Numbered from the stretch's first letter, positions 13,401-25,900 are shown. The stretch: 64,000 bases of DNA from Tubiluchus corallicola (GCA_030141605.1 JAQGDQ010000008.1:446501-510500); one strand, 5' to 3'. Notes: generated by a model from the sequence alone, not told the origin. Program-made: numbers and translations.

Positions 13401-16400
13401 TCTTCATTATACTTATGTCTCTGTATTTTGTAGTGCTTTCAAACTTCATCTCTACATTCTGATTAAATTGAAAAGTCATTTTTTGGCTACTTGAAGTGTT
13501 AATTTTGCGTAAAAATAGCTACTGCTCTGCAAATTTGTGTTTATGAAAAAGTGCAATCAGTTTATCTGCTGATTAAACATTAGTTGTGACTGCCATGTTG
13601 TTTAGCTTAGACAGTTGTTGTCCTGCATGCACTGTTGTCCCGAATGCTGCTGAGCATGCTTACGTTACAGCGGAGGCGGAGCGATAGACCAATATGTTTG
13701 ACGTCGATTAGCAACAACTGTAAGTAGCAATTAAAACAATTTGGACATCTAAACACAAAATGCAAAACAATAGTCAAATGCTTAACATTCTTGTTGCATG
13801 CTGATGCAACAGTACCAAATACTACAATCAATGATTAGTTGATCATTATTTGTTTTTCAAATGATTAATCACAGAAATGAGACAGAGTTTTAACACTAGT
13901 TTTCACAATGTCACAACCAATATCGAAAAACTGACACTATCTAATAATAGCAGAAATGGAGGCTGTTTTCCATCACTGATGCGACATAAAAGGAGTCAAG
14001 TTGGATTTTGCTATTTAGAAATAACTAAAGTGGCGTTTACCAAACATCCAGAACACGTTGTGCGTTATTGCGTGTCAAGTTGTGAATAAAAAAATCAATA
14101 GGAAATACTGCAGAAAAAATATCGCAATGGTGCAGGTCTGATAAATGGGTGCACATAAAACAATATAAAGTGATTTTTATGCAATAATGCATTCCAGGTG
14201 TCTGGTAAATGCCGCTTAATAGAAACATAACGTGTGGCAAGAAAAATTAATGTAAGATCACAGATATTTTACCAAGAGACTAACTGGAATATAATACTAA
14301 GCAAATATTGTACTAGCTCTATAATAGACTACAGTATATCGTGCACGGGATCAGTCCACTACACTAATTTGTTTGAAAATAATTACCCACAATTAGAAAA
14401 CGATCAAGTTATTCCAAACTGTCTATGCCTCAAATGTTAGTGCTTGCTGTTTAGTTCAGAATACACACTTATAAATGTTGATCATGAATCACGCAAATCA
14501 TTATGCACTTTGTATCACTTAATTAACATACCTAGTAGCCGCATCACTTTGTGATGTATAGCTCATATCTGACTTGTTGAATATTGTCTGTTTGTGAAGT
14601 CCAGATGAGACATTTGTGTGCAAAGTCGATTTAGGCGGGCTGCTTGAAAGACCCGTTAAACGCTTAGATGACTGCAACAAAATATAAAATTTGTAGTCAC
14701 TATACAATAACCAATTCTGCTCACAAGAAAATTTTGCTAAAAGAATAACATTTTAAATGAGCATTCAAGCCTTTTAGTAAATATGTGTAAAAAAAAAGCT
14801 TATGATATCTCAAGACTAAATATCAATCTTTCCTTATCTTGTTTTTAGTGATGCACCGCCCATTCATTACTGAGAGTAATGCTACTTAATTCTAGCCAGC
14901 CAAACAAGAACGATAAAATGCTTACTGCTTTGTGCAACTGTATTTTATTTTCTAGTTCAGTGGTGGGCAAGTACGTAGTTAAGTGCTGTTTATCAGTCTA
15001 ACAGTGAGGTTCAGTGCAGTGCTAGTAACCACCTTTCCCCCAAAAAAAGCTCTCACGTTTACTGTGTTTGAGATTTTTTAAATCCTTTTTCAAATTTAAT
15101 ACCGAGACTTTTGTTGCAAAAATATGCTTAAATTTATTGGATTTTTTGTTCAGACCAACATTACCATTTATAAAGTTTTGCAGTTTGCCTTTTAGCAAAT
15201 GTTACTTTTTTCAACTATATTCACTAAATTAAAATAAGTCAATCTACTATAACGCAGTTACAAACAACTTTTAAATTACACAAGCTCTCAAATGTAAGAA
15301 TTAGAAGATGTCTAAAATGTAGAAAAACTTCCATTATTAAGAAATCAAACAATAGCCTATGCAAAATTCAATGGAGAAACTTACATTTTTTTTCGTTGCA
15401 GTGCATTTAGCAGCTGTTGTATGTAATACAAGTTTTATAGTAGAGTCAGATAAAATAACTGAAACTCACGAGATGTAGGATGCTGACGCACATGAACTGA
15501 GTTACGTACTGAATTCTTATGGCAATTGTGAGTGCAAAGTTTAAAATAAAAATTCAACAGAAATTACAGACATGTTTCTAGATGGTGGGCGTCTCATTGT
15601 GTGATAATAATTTAACAGAAATAACGTTTACTTAGCTTTAAATAAAACAAGCTATTATTAATGGAATAAAGTAATTAATTTACTTTTATTTGCCCTGTTT
15701 TTCAATTTATCCTTGAATACCTTGTATCCATTTATATTATTTAATGACACAGCTATGTAAAGCACTTTAAGTTACAGGAATTAAATCCTCAGCAATCAGC
15801 AGGCTGAAAAGGGAAGTTAAATTAGTATGTTACCCATTGCAGTTGGAGAGAAGACTTACGGCGACAAACTCACATGTTAGTACACTGACTAAATTCTAGA
15901 CAACTTTGTAACTCTTCACAAATCAAATAGCCAACCCAGCTAATGTGTTCATAATAACAGCAATGCTCAGGAACAAGAATTAGTAAAACCTTAATAAGAG
16001 ATTTTAATTTTCTCATTGTAAGGAGCTATATATATTACTCCAATAAAGCTGACTTAATTCAAAATCAAATGTACTCTTGTCACACATTTCTACAATGTTG
16101 CAGTTTACTAAGCCTGAAAAACCACTTATATGACAATGATGTCATCAGCCAGATAGAGGTGGCATTTTTAACCAGGTAGTGAGTTCACAGACTGAGTCAC
16201 ACATTATAGTATATATCACACAAACAAGTATTTGTAAAACCACCTCAGCACTACTTTAAAGCTGTATTTTAATTGAAGAATATTTACATGGCAGATCTCC
16301 AAGAAGATCAAATCCATGAACAACTTCTTAAAATGGTAGTGACTTCTAATGCAAACACTAAATACTTATAGCATATAAGCTGTTAAATATGAACAAAATA

Positions 16401-16525
16401 AACTCTCACACATACACCATGTTGTAATGTAGGTGTATCACCCATCAGATAGCCAGGCAAATACTGTGGCTGCGGAGAAGCTTGTGCACCAACTGGAGAA
16501 CCCAGTGTCATCGGCTCAGATTGAC
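7480..16525 (-). CDS. NUP35: Nucleoporin NUP35/Nup53 (5' exon not placed)
   Basis: NUP35 is a scaffold-linker nucleoporin. Its RRM-like (MPPN) domain dimerises and its C-terminal amphipathic helix touches the nuclear membrane. Eight exons on the minus strand: 16525-16416, 14671-14532, 9966-9859, 9385-9332, 9017-8948, 8278-8150, 8034-7885, 7557-7480. All phases agree and give 278 codons before the TGA at 7482-7480. Hallmarks in order: SEPMTLGSP and YLPGYLMGD (N-terminus), [23 protein letters not shown] starting the [64 protein letters not shown], and a C-terminal [10 protein letters not shown] matching the human membrane helix almost exactly. The first listed exon begins with two bases of a split codon, so a short upstream coding exon is missing. 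The region between LMGD and the PFYTQG block is shorter than in vertebrates. The 14532-9966 intron carries two TIR elements. Confidence 0.94.
10323..10925. mobile_element. Non-autonomous hAT-like element in a NUP35 intron
   Basis: The left end TAGGGTTGCCAGA and the inverted right end (TAGGATTACCAGA read on the minus strand) form a 13 bp TIR with two mismatches. The 8 bp flanks are TGAATGAG at 10315-10322 and TCAATGAG at 10926-10933, seven of eight identical. An 8 bp duplication with a YARNG terminus is typical of hAT transposons. Subterminal GGGAC/GTCCC motifs recur near both ends (for example 10336, 10370, 10385 and 10890). No transposase ORF is present. The class call is inferred from ends and duplication length. 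Confidence 0.65.
11351..11770 (+). CDS. Unrecognised open reading frame within a NUP35 intron
   Basis: An open frame of 139 codons lies on the strand opposite NUP35. The part from the internal ATG at 11396 ([16 protein letters not shown]) to about 11570 is richer in G and C than its surroundings, and codon use there looks less random. Overlapping open frames occur in another plus frame and on the minus strand over the same interval, so the openness may only reflect local composition. I recognise no domain, signal peptide or splice site that decides the matter. It could be a small nested gene, a retrocopy fragment or chance. Confidence 0.15.
   Translation: MLQLQLSLTLTYRLKMESTVQIAPAAQESRNIQALLSEYVLLHQMALTQDLNCGVPHHVLLTAHCNQAKMHVYFNHKNALKEHMHKTFTQPILIFKIYFQNAEIRIAEFCFFKIFKSSIKQHHTFRLSGEMFVRLCRLS
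12279..12706. mobile_element. hAT-like MITE with TTCGAATCGAA motifs
   Basis: The left end TAGGGGTGAGC and the right end ACACCCCTG (reverse complement CAGGGGTGT) are inverted. The interior is full of GAATCGAAT/TTCGAA words, as in many hAT MITEs. A second ACCCCTGCA follows at 12733, so the right end is ambiguous. I cannot see a matching 8 bp flank duplication. The left half resembles 31381-31530 in the ASB intron, which supports a repeated family. Confidence 0.4.
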
Positions 16526-17734
16526 CTAAAAACAAATGCGTATTAATATAGAAATAAGATTATTTACAAAACATGAATCCAGATGATTCTAAGACAAACC
16601 AAAACAAAGAGGTTTAAAGAAATTCTGCTACTCATACTCCATAAAAGGAAAACCATTTGTTTAAAAGTACTGCTAACTTACTCAGCTTGAGGGTATGAAA
16701 TCACGCCAGAGCAATTCAATCGTCACGTCCAAGTCAAATCCACCCAATTATATTTGACCCCTATAGGTTTTCTCTAACTTTCGTCTACTTTTAAGTCTGA
16801 TATTTTCAGTAAATGCAATCATCCATAAATTTGAGTTTTATGGGTAAATAAATTCAAAACTACAACTAACTTATGCTTAATTGGAAAGCAATTTTAAAGT
16901 TTATTTATGACACCCTTAAAATATGCATGATACTTTCGTAAGTCCCAATATCCACATACTTGGGTAAGAAAATAACTGTTTCTGCAATATGACTGTCAGA
17001 AAACTGTCAGAAATGGAACACAGTATGTGTGACCAGACTGCTACAGAACAATATACTAGCTCACTATGCCATCTCATCTCTTATTATGATCTATTCATTT
17101 GTGCCACTCAGTGTTTATCTACACGCAGTTGCTGCCAAGCCAAATGACTTTGAAAGCATCTTTCATAATGTTACCCACATTTATGTTCATCCATCTCCAC
17201 TATAGGAAGAGAACATTTTATTGATTTTGTCTCCCAGCCTTACTACTCAGCGAAGACCTAACAACCTGCATTCTGCAGAGCAAGTTTGTGGCGATTGGCC
17301 AAAAAGATTACTACAGTAATTTTAACAGTTACCTGTTAATGCCGGTATGGCTGTTCAATCACCTACCAGTACACGTACTAATTATGTGGAATATGGAAAG
17401 TTTAATTACTAAAATTATAGTCACTCATTCTACAGTCAATAGTTATTAAGCAACACTGGCCATAAAAAGTGCTTTGATAGACAAGATACTTTGGAGAATA
17501 ATTTTTTAATCACGTCTGCTTAATTGTACTTCAAATTTTACTGGAAATAACATAAATTATATTTCGGATGTGGAGCTTAAAACCTGTACTAGTTCCTTTC
17601 TTGCACAGAAACTTGTTTTTACTACTTGAAATTTTTGATAACAGCTTAAGCTTGACATATAATTCAAATAAACTTGCTAATTGTAAGTTTTACACAAAGT
17701 TTTATATTATCACGAACTATAGTTTAGTTTATTA
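16526..17734. other. No gene seen; presumed NUP35 first intron
   Basis: The stretch lies upstream of the first placed NUP35 exon. I see no convincing exon, RNA gene or repeat. It should be intronic if the NUP35 first exon lies further upstream. Confidence 0.4.
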
Positions 17735-19400
17735 TTTTTTTTAGTTTATTTTATTCCATTTGCCATAACAGAATAATAGATAAGTATGGTGAAAATACAA
17801 AATACCAAATCAAAACAAACAAGCATGTAAAAAGTAAAGCTGATTAATGGATCATTGGGGCTGTCCAAAAAGAAAACTTGTAAAGGTCAGGCCCAATATG
17901 GCAAATAGAAAGAAATGCATAGGTGCAAGAATAATAGGCGGTTAATGAGAAGAAAAGGAGTATGAAAAGTGGAAGGATATGAGAAATGTAACATGAAAGC
18001 GAGAAAAGAAAAAAATAAAAACGTAAAAAATTAGATTCACATGAACTAAGAATGTAATAAATGTAAATAAATTAGCAAGACAAAGACAACAGCAAATGGT
18101 GAGAGGAGTCAGATTATGTCCACCCACCTACAAAGTTTCTTTTACTTCTTCTTGTTATGGAGTATAGTTGATTCTTGTTCTGCTTTGAGTATGATATGAA
18201 ACATTACAAATTATAAATATTTGGATTATGATCCATAACAAAGAGTTTGAGGATTTTTTTTAAATTTATATAAATACTATGTTCTGATTTTATATGATTA
18301 GGTAGATAGTTCCAAATTAATGGCCCAGTAAAGGAAATGAAATGCTTAGCATGTGGAAGAAAGTATTGATTAAATCGTATATTATGAAGTCTTGCAATCA
18401 GTTTGATAGGATTTTTGAAGAACTCAGGTAATAATTTGCTATTAGTTTTATACATGAAAGCTGCAATATTATGAAACACTATGCTATCAATAGACAAGAT
18501 GGGCGCTATTACACTTTCGCACCGCCTAGCTTTTCCTGGCCTATTGGTTGTTTTCACGCCTGCAGGCCGGAAAGCAGACCAACAGGCGTAATATACACCA
18601 TATTCCCATAATATTATTGCTTTTTAGGCTTTATAATTCCAGATTAAAATCATAATTACTTAAAGCCGCCATTACGCAAAAAGCTGCACGTGAATAACCG
18701 TGTTTACACCACTAATGCGCAATCGCTCTCTCTCGCGCAGTGACGATGTGGCCTTTAACATGTATTTTTAGTTTCTTCGCATAATTTATGATTATTAGGG
18801 TTGCAGCCATGGGAGTTTGTATCGTATCGCGGGTGGGCTTGGACACCTTATTTTAGACCACTACAGTTATTTATCATTAATTTTATTTATTACTGTAGTA
18901 TTATTACTATTAGATTATAAAAAAAGTAAAGGTTTTTTCTTCATTTCGTAAATGCGGTGAAGATGAAAGTGTGTCACGTGCTTTTAAGCTAGGCCCTGAT
19001 AATGCATAAACTAGTACGAAATTCGTCACATGACTACACACACAAACAAGATGGCAATACCTGTAGAACTGTGAATACAGCGTAATTATTGGTAATTATA
19101 CCTAAATATATGATTAAATTACAATTAGATTAGCGGAAATATTCACTGATGACGTAAGAATAATGACGTACGAGCCTAGAAACGAGTAATAACCTAGGAA
19201 AAACTAGGCGGTGCAAAAGTGTAATAGCGTCGACAAGATGTTACATAGACAGAGTTAAATACTGGAGTGAATTTATTTAATCCGAAATATAAACGAAGAA
19301 ATTTTCTTTGAAGAGTAAAGGGTTAAGATTTGTCGTGTATGTAGCTCCCCAAAGAGAACTAACATAATTTAAAGTATCATTCCAAGCAATCGAATAACAG
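17735..19400 (-). mobile_element. 5'-truncated CR1/L2-type LINE fragment, split by a TIR element
   Basis: On the minus strand 18497-18204 encodes the C-terminal end of a LINE ORF2. It contains IDSIVFHNIAAFMYK, ISFTGPLIWNYLPNHIK and LKKILKLFV, the usual post-RT region with the GPxxWNxLP signature. The upstream part of the same region (FLRLYFGLNKFTP) is found on the far side of the inserted element, about 19375-19241. After the stop codon at 18204 come roughly 470 bp of AT-rich 3' UTR, ending near 17735 in an A-rich tail as read on the minus strand. The exact 5' boundary is not visible. Several stops lie in the upstream half, so the copy is dead. Confidence 0.65.
18502..19231. mobile_element. 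730 bp TIR element with 9 bp target duplication, nested in a LINE
   Basis: The left terminus GGCGCTATTACACTTTCGCA continues with CCGCCTAG. The reverse complement of the right terminus reads GACGCTATTACACTTTTGCA and then CCGCCTAG. The TIRs run at least 35 bp with a few transitions. The 9 bp word GACAAGATG flanks both ends, at 18493-18501 and 19232-19240. Removing the element and one copy restores continuity of the LINE C-terminal reading region, which proves insertion polarity. No transposase is encoded. A 9 bp duplication suits Mutator-like (MULE) elements, but the family is inferred only. The interior around 18660-18830 is relatively rich in CpG. Confidence 0.8.
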
Positions 19401-19500
19401 GCTATACAAGTCACATAACACAAAGAACGACTTTTGGGCTATCAACTGACGCACATGGACTAGAGCAACAAAACATAGCATAATAAAAGGTATAGTACAT

Positions 19501-19633
19501 ACATATAGATTGAGAGTTCTGCGAAATAACATTGACAAACTAAGAATTATCAGGTGACAAACCCGAAACATATAGATTGAGAGTTCTGCGAATTACATTG
19601 ACAAATTAAGAATTATCAGGTGACAAACCCGAA
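19501..19633. repeat. Direct tandem duplication, 67 bp unit, two copies
   Basis: Two adjacent copies beginning ACATATAGATTGAGAGTTCT and ending GGTGACAAACCCGAA lie at 19501-19567 and 19568-19633. They differ by one small deletion and one or two substitutions, so the duplication is recent. It has no coding role that I can see. Confidence 0.9.
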
Positions 19634-19958
19634 AAGCGATAATCCGAATTAGGTAACTGGGGAGAAAACATCTTGTAAACGTGAACTTCAAGTTTTTGCT
19701 CTTATGAAATTAACAGGTCAAACAGTTTAAAACCTTAACCGTGGTGTAAAGCGCGGAAACTTTCATACAGTATTACAGACAGTAGTAACAGATAGTGGAG
19801 GGCTATGGCCGTAGTCCTTGGTGTTTGGGTGTTGAGGCGCTATTTGCCAAATGCTTGACATTTGCTTGTTTGCCCTGGTAATTTAAAAATTGACGTTAAA
19901 TTAAAACAGATATTTTTTTGTATTTCTTGTCTTAAGATTATTTATTAGTAATACTAAC

Positions 19959-19993
19959 AATAATAATAGTAATAATAATAATAATAATAATAA

Positions 19994-20070
<77 letters not shown>

Positions 20071-20097
20071 ATAGTACTAGTAGTAGTAGTAGTAGTA
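19959..20097. repeat. Compound trinucleotide microsatellite (AAT)n(TAG)n
   Basis: About 37 bp of AAT/ATA triplets are followed by about 100 bp of TAG triplets with two interruptions. On the minus strand it reads as long poly-Leu or poly-Thr in two frames; these are artefacts of the repeat. Confidence 0.97.
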
Positions 20098-21040
20098 AAA
20101 ACATTAATGATAATTATTAACATCAGTAGCGTTATTACCATGCTGTCAGGTAGTTACCATCATGCAGTACACACGTTAGCACTGCATGATGCCTTATTAC
20201 GTACTACTATTGGAAACTGGAAGATCATTATTACATGCTGTTGTTTTGAATGTACAATTCTGTCCATACTGTATAACTACTAGCGGTTAATATTAAATAA
20301 CCTGTAGTTGAAACAATCAGGAAAAGTCACTTATACCATCCGCCAGGCCTCTGTGTCTGGATGAACCTGCCTAATGAGCACGTGTTACTTCAGCGTCTTT
20401 TGCATGTGAAGACGGCAATGAAATTTATCCTTATATTTACGATTGAAACACGAATGAAATTCTCTCTCTCTAACCAAAATAATTTTTGTCAGACCCTTCC
20501 ATCAAAGAAAGGCCTACGGAAATGTAGAACCCTGGCTGCCGTCAGTTTTTACTAGTGATACTTTCACAACCTGTATAAGGATACAGTTAAAACAATGATT
20601 ACAAATAAGGGAATTTTAATGTTGGTTTCAAAACATGCAACCCGTTTATTCGTGTTCAATTGCTGCTATTTACTGATAACGTATAGGTACATAATCGACT
20701 CACACTAACACTAGACAATGACGATGTAGCCTGGAAAACCAGATTAATGCTATGCAAGTCTTGCATTTCGTAATGTTCTCAGTTCCTTTAAGTGCATAGC
20801 AAGTAAATAATAAGCCGCCTACAAAATAACGAAGATTAATGAATGTTTCATTATTATTTGGCTGAGTGTACATTCAAAAAGATTGTCAAGAACTTGCTTG
20901 CACGTTTTTGACCATTAAACTTAAATCTTTAATAATTCGTATATTTTGGCTACACTGTCATATTAATTTATTTATTTTTCAACCACACTGGACCCATCCG
21001 TTCAAAATGCAGTTATAAGGCACGAACTTCGGAGGGTGGA
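20098..21040. other. No gene seen
   Basis: AT-rich spacer. Short ORFs show no family likeness. No repeat structure was noticed. Confidence 0.4.
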
Positions 21041-21850
21041 CTGCCATGATCACTGATTAATGCAGTGGACTAGTGGTCTAACTAGCATGTCTCTTGTTTA
21101 AATCTAAGCTGTATTCCAACTTTTTTGCATTTCCTGTCTTTCAAGTTTGGTATCAAAATTTGATTAAAAAATTATGGGTTTGTGCCATCCTTAATAACCA
21201 TACTAATAATAATTAATTACATGTAATTACCACTTAAATTCCTGGTTCGAAATTAATGAAAAAATAATTTAATTTAGTGAAAACTTACAATCCCTCCAGC
21301 ACAAACGATCTAACATGGGAAATATCAAATTTAATTTAGTAGCAAGCTGTTATGGATGAACTTTGGACTTTCTTGATTACGGAGGAATATGGTGGCCTAG
21401 TAGTCTTAGGCTATGCATCTACCATGTGTAAGCAGAAGGCCCCTTGGCCTTGGCTCACATCCAGACTGAATTCCAGTTTTCACTTTTCCCACCTTTCTAA
21501 TTGTCATCTAAATTATTAGTTAAATAACTGTAGGTGTAGGTTTGTACAATCCTTAATAACAATCTTGGCACTAAGATTATTATAATTAATTACGTGTAAT
21601 TCACCACTAAAAATTCTGGCTTTCAAATAAAGAAATACTCTAATTTGTTACATTTATTGTAACTTGAATTCTCTATCTTTCGAAATGCTGAACTTGTATC
21701 ATCAAGTATAAGGGATGAGCTTTAGATGGCCTTGATCACGAGGGACTTATGGGAGATACAGTGGCCTAATAGTGAAAGCCGTCTGCCTGATAAGCAGAAT
21801 GTATCTGGTTAAAATCCAGGCTGTGTTTCAACCTGGATTTTAGGATCAAA
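21041..21850 (+). repeat. Three tRNA-like (SINE-like) repeat units in tandem
   Basis: Three diverged copies start near 21062, 21391 and 21760. Each has an A-box-like GTGGCCTAGTAGTCT stretch followed, about 40-50 bp later, by a B-box-like segment and CCAGGCTG or an equivalent. In the third copy the later segment is GGTTAAAATCCAGG. Between the heads the units share a second block: a stretch like CCTTAATAAC, then TTAATTACATGTAATT, CCACT and TTCTGG. The period is roughly 330-370 bp. This fits a tRNA-derived SINE that has become tandem, or a satellite with a tRNA-like head. Each copy is too diverged from a cloverleaf to be a working tRNA gene. Confidence 0.55.
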
Positions 21851-22985
21851 AAGTTTCACATCAAAAGTTTATTAATTGTGGTATTATTATGATATCAATT
21901 CGAACGTATATTATGTGTTGTATTTTTGCCTTATTTATTATAATAACGTGCAAATAGCACAAAGGTGCATTGATATTTGAGCGAGTGTATTCCATAATTA
22001 ATTTTAGGTTTCTCACATGATATAAGGTTACCAGAATTAAAGCCTCATTACCATACTATACCATGCCGTACCCTGTCCATATAGCCACGTGTTAGGCAAT
22101 ATTGCATGCCAGTTGACCATTGTTTTAACTGAGATTAATTCCCTTCACACAAACTGAGATCGTCTTGGTGGCACTGCTTAGACGCTGTAGCAATAAATCT
22201 GCCATGTATTGTTAAGATGCCTTTTAAATGTGTCAACGTACCGAATTTGCGCACACTACATGACTTGGGACTTGGGAGCACTTCATCTAAATCTGTGCTT
22301 GGGAGATTAATCAGTCTAATTAGCCGATAATTAATCACATTGTATACTAAGTTGTTGGTAGCAATAGTAGTGCATGAAGTACACTGCATTATAGTTAATT
22401 TATATAAGGCTATAAGGTGTATAGCTGCAAGCCTTCAAAGATGAGAGACAATATGCGAAAAACGAGTCATAGTTATAATTATCTTATCTACAAAACTACT
22501 CAAAAGGGGGCAGCATTCCACAAGAAAAAAACTGCCGCCAGATTAGTGAAGGTGAGTGTACGTACGAGATTGTTTTTTTTTTAATATGTAATTGTGATAT
22601 ATTGTCCTTAATATAAGATTTATTTTGATGAGTTCTTCATTTTTTGCATTTATTTAAAAATGTCATTTTATTAAAGAAATATAGCATTCATTTTTTAACT
22701 AATTAGTAAAAGATAAATATGTTTCATTGTGCTTGATTATACATTTTTTATTAATATTATTATGAAACTAAAAAGTAAAATGAATAAACTACAATATGAA
22801 CATGTAAATGTAAGAATACTAAACAGTAATCATGAGAGCAAGTACCACTTAAGCAGTTTCAACGTTAGTGTCGGCTTACAGCGTGGATCAGTGTGTCCTT
22901 TGTATGATGATTAATGGTTCTTTAGTTAATAATTGTACTAGTCAAGCTGTATCTCATAATAGCTAGTATAACTAAGTAGCAGTAT
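21851..22985. other. No gene seen
   Basis: AT-rich spacer with short unrecognised ORFs on both strands. It may include the flank of the LINE that ends near 22990. Confidence 0.4.
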
Positions 22986-22989
22986 TTCA

Positions 22990-25900
22990 TTTTTTTGTAA
23001 TGTATAACAGCAATCTGTAATTCTACCTGTGTATATTTTTCTTTCTGTACTTGCCAATGTATGTAATGTTAATTGAATTGAATTAAATTGATGGATAGTG
23101 TCAGGTTCTCTCAAAAATCCAAGCGTCTTGCTTCCATTGCAGAAATCTAGGATCAATATATTTCTCTGGATGATTGGCTCAGAGTCGATCTAACCGAGCT
23201 TAAAATTGAGAAATTGAAGAGGCCCTCACTGCATACTCAGGAAGCTTGTTCCAGGCATTTAGAACATGATTTATTTTGAGACAGATTTCTTATTGATTTT
23301 AAGTGAATGTCCTCTTGTCTTATGATGTATCTGAAATATTTTGTTACTGTCTATCCAGTCAATACCCGTGAGGATTTTGAATGTCTGGATCATATCTTAC
23401 CTCTGTCTTCTGTATTTAAGTGTTGTAAGTCCTAACTGTCTAACCTATCAGGATGTGGTCGTTCAGGTGTACCTGGTATCATCCTAGTTGCTCAACGCTG
23501 AATGCTTTCAGTTCGGGAATCATGTCATTTCTAGATGGGTTCCAAATCATGTCAGCATAGTCTAAGACAGGCCTTAGCATAGATTTGTAAAGGTTTGATT
23601 AACATAGCAGTGGCCAAGTAAGTACTTGAAGTTACGATTTATTAACGTTAACCTGGTGTGTGCCTTCTGTGATATATCGTGAATGTGATTTGTAAAGTAA
23701 AGCTTATTGTTACGTATTCGATAGGTTTGAAGTTATTATTATATGTCATGACATGTGGTGGTTCACTGGATTTCTGGCTACTTATTTTCCTGACTTTACA
23801 TTTATCATGGTTAAAATTCATTTGCCAAGTATTGCACCACTTATCTGCAAGTTCTACATTAGTTTGCATATGATTTTGATTCTCAATGGTGGTTACTCTA
23901 TCATATGTTTTGGTTTCATTCGCAAATAGCTTGTTTCCTTAAGTGAATATGCTCGGTAAGTCACTAATGAATATGGTGAATAAAACTGGTCCTAAAACAC
24001 TTCCCTGTGGAATACCACTTCAAACTAATCTCCAATCTGGTTTGCAACCATTTACGACCACACTTTGCATTCTTCCATACATGAAACTGCGAATCCATTT
24101 TAGTAAATGACCGAATGACCGTCAGTGTCATATGCTTGAAGTTTACATAAAAGCCTTTCATGCGGGACATGATCATATGCCTTCAGGAAATCAGATCACA
24201 TCCATTGTTTCACCTCTATCTAAGATTTCCAGTCAATCTTCCATAGTGTGTAAGAGATTAGTGACACATGATTTTCCTGTCCTGAAGCCATGTTGGTTTC
24301 AGAAATTAAATTTTTTCCAGGTAATCGACAATTTTATCTCGTAGAATAGCCTTCAAAATTTTACATACGACCGAAGTTAAACTAATAGGCCTGCAGTTTT
24401 TTGCCATGCTTGTATCTCGTTTTTTGAAGATTGCTGTGATATACACAGTTTTCCAGCTTGTTAGAATGCTTCCTTCTAAACTTTTTTTATCTGTTCATGA
24501 TATACAGAAGCAGTTCCATCAGGACATTTTTGTTGCCTACTAAAACACTTGCATGGATTTCATCAGCACCCGTAAATTTATTAATTCATAGGATATGATT
24601 TTCTTAATTTTGACATTTGTTCGCTGTGTAAATATCTGAATATGTGTTAAATCCTCATTAGTGTAAACAGAGGTGAAATAGTCTTGCAGAGTATTTGCTT
24701 TATCAATATCAGTGGAAGCAACACTACTGTATTTTCGTTTTAGTGGGTGTATATGTTCCATCTTCATCATATTAGAGTTAATGTACAAGCAAAAAAGTTT
24801 TTTGGGTTGGTTGAACATTCCTCTAGAAAGCTTATTTTCATAATTTCCTGTGGAATTACGTATTGCAGTAGTTGCATTATTCTTAGCTTTGGTAGATGCA
24901 GTATAGTTATTCACTGAGTTTTGCCTGGCTGTCGTACCTTCTCCATGCCACCTTCTTGTCTTGTTGGAAATTTTATTAGCCGATCCAGATAGTTGTCTCT
25001 TAATATATTTCAAAACCGATTTTCCAAGCTGACTTCTGATGTAGGGGTAGGCCAGTTTTCTCAGTTGATATTACTTAAATTAAAATCCCCTTAATTTTGT
25101 ATTTTGTGCTGAAACTATTTAACTCTTTTAGTAATCTGAACAGTTTTGTATTGTCCTTGTGGGATGAAGATGAGCTGCGATAAACACTGCCAAACAGCAA
25201 ATTAGCACCACTTGTTAGACTCAGTTCAACCCAGATAGAGGAGTTGAAAATATGTGCCAGTGATTTTATTTCTATAGCGGTAAATTTTGTCTTCACATAT
25301 AAAACGAAGCCCCTTCCATTTATATTGTAAATAAATTGTATTCATGTAGGCTGAACTCAGGCTTCTACAATGGATACATTGCATTTTTTGAATTAATCTC
25401 TGATGAAAGAATTAAATCTGGTTGCATTTCATACACAATAGCTTTAAATTCACTAAACGTATTAATAATGCAGTCCACATTTGTGACGATCACACTTAAA
25501 TGTTTATCAGCAAGATTAGAAGGCAGAACATATTCACAAATATTTACATTATTTACATTTGATTTCTAAGACTCTGTATGTCAGTTTTTACTGGGAGATG
25601 CCACACGAATTGCAGTTTTTAAGCTGTGAAATAATGGTCTCACAAATTTATTTAGGAGATTTCTCTTTGATCTTTTTAGCTTGGTTATTTCATCAACTGT
25701 AGGTGACACAGCAGTTACAGGAACTTCCTCATTGGCTAGTATGTTGCTTGACACATTACTACTATTCTCTACAGAGTCAATTTCTTTGGCATTGGGTGAT
25801 TTGGTGAGGTTATTACTGTTTTCTTCAATGACTTTAAACGATATTCTTTTCTATCTTAACTCTTTCCCCTTTTTTCGCCTTTCTTTTAACTCCTTGACAA

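Noticed and set aside
18779-18812. Minus-strand ATGGCTGCAACC as the NUP35 start exon
   Set aside because: Its frame continues without a good donor in the needed phase; the ATG at 18672 fits better, though it is also unproven.
19901-20141. Minus-strand ORFs of poly-Leu and poly-Thr (67 codons each)
   Set aside because: They are translations of the AAT/TAG microsatellite and have no other protein character.
21760-21835. Functional tRNA gene
   Set aside because: The A- and B-box-like motifs are degenerate and no complete cloverleaf with acceptor stem could be drawn.
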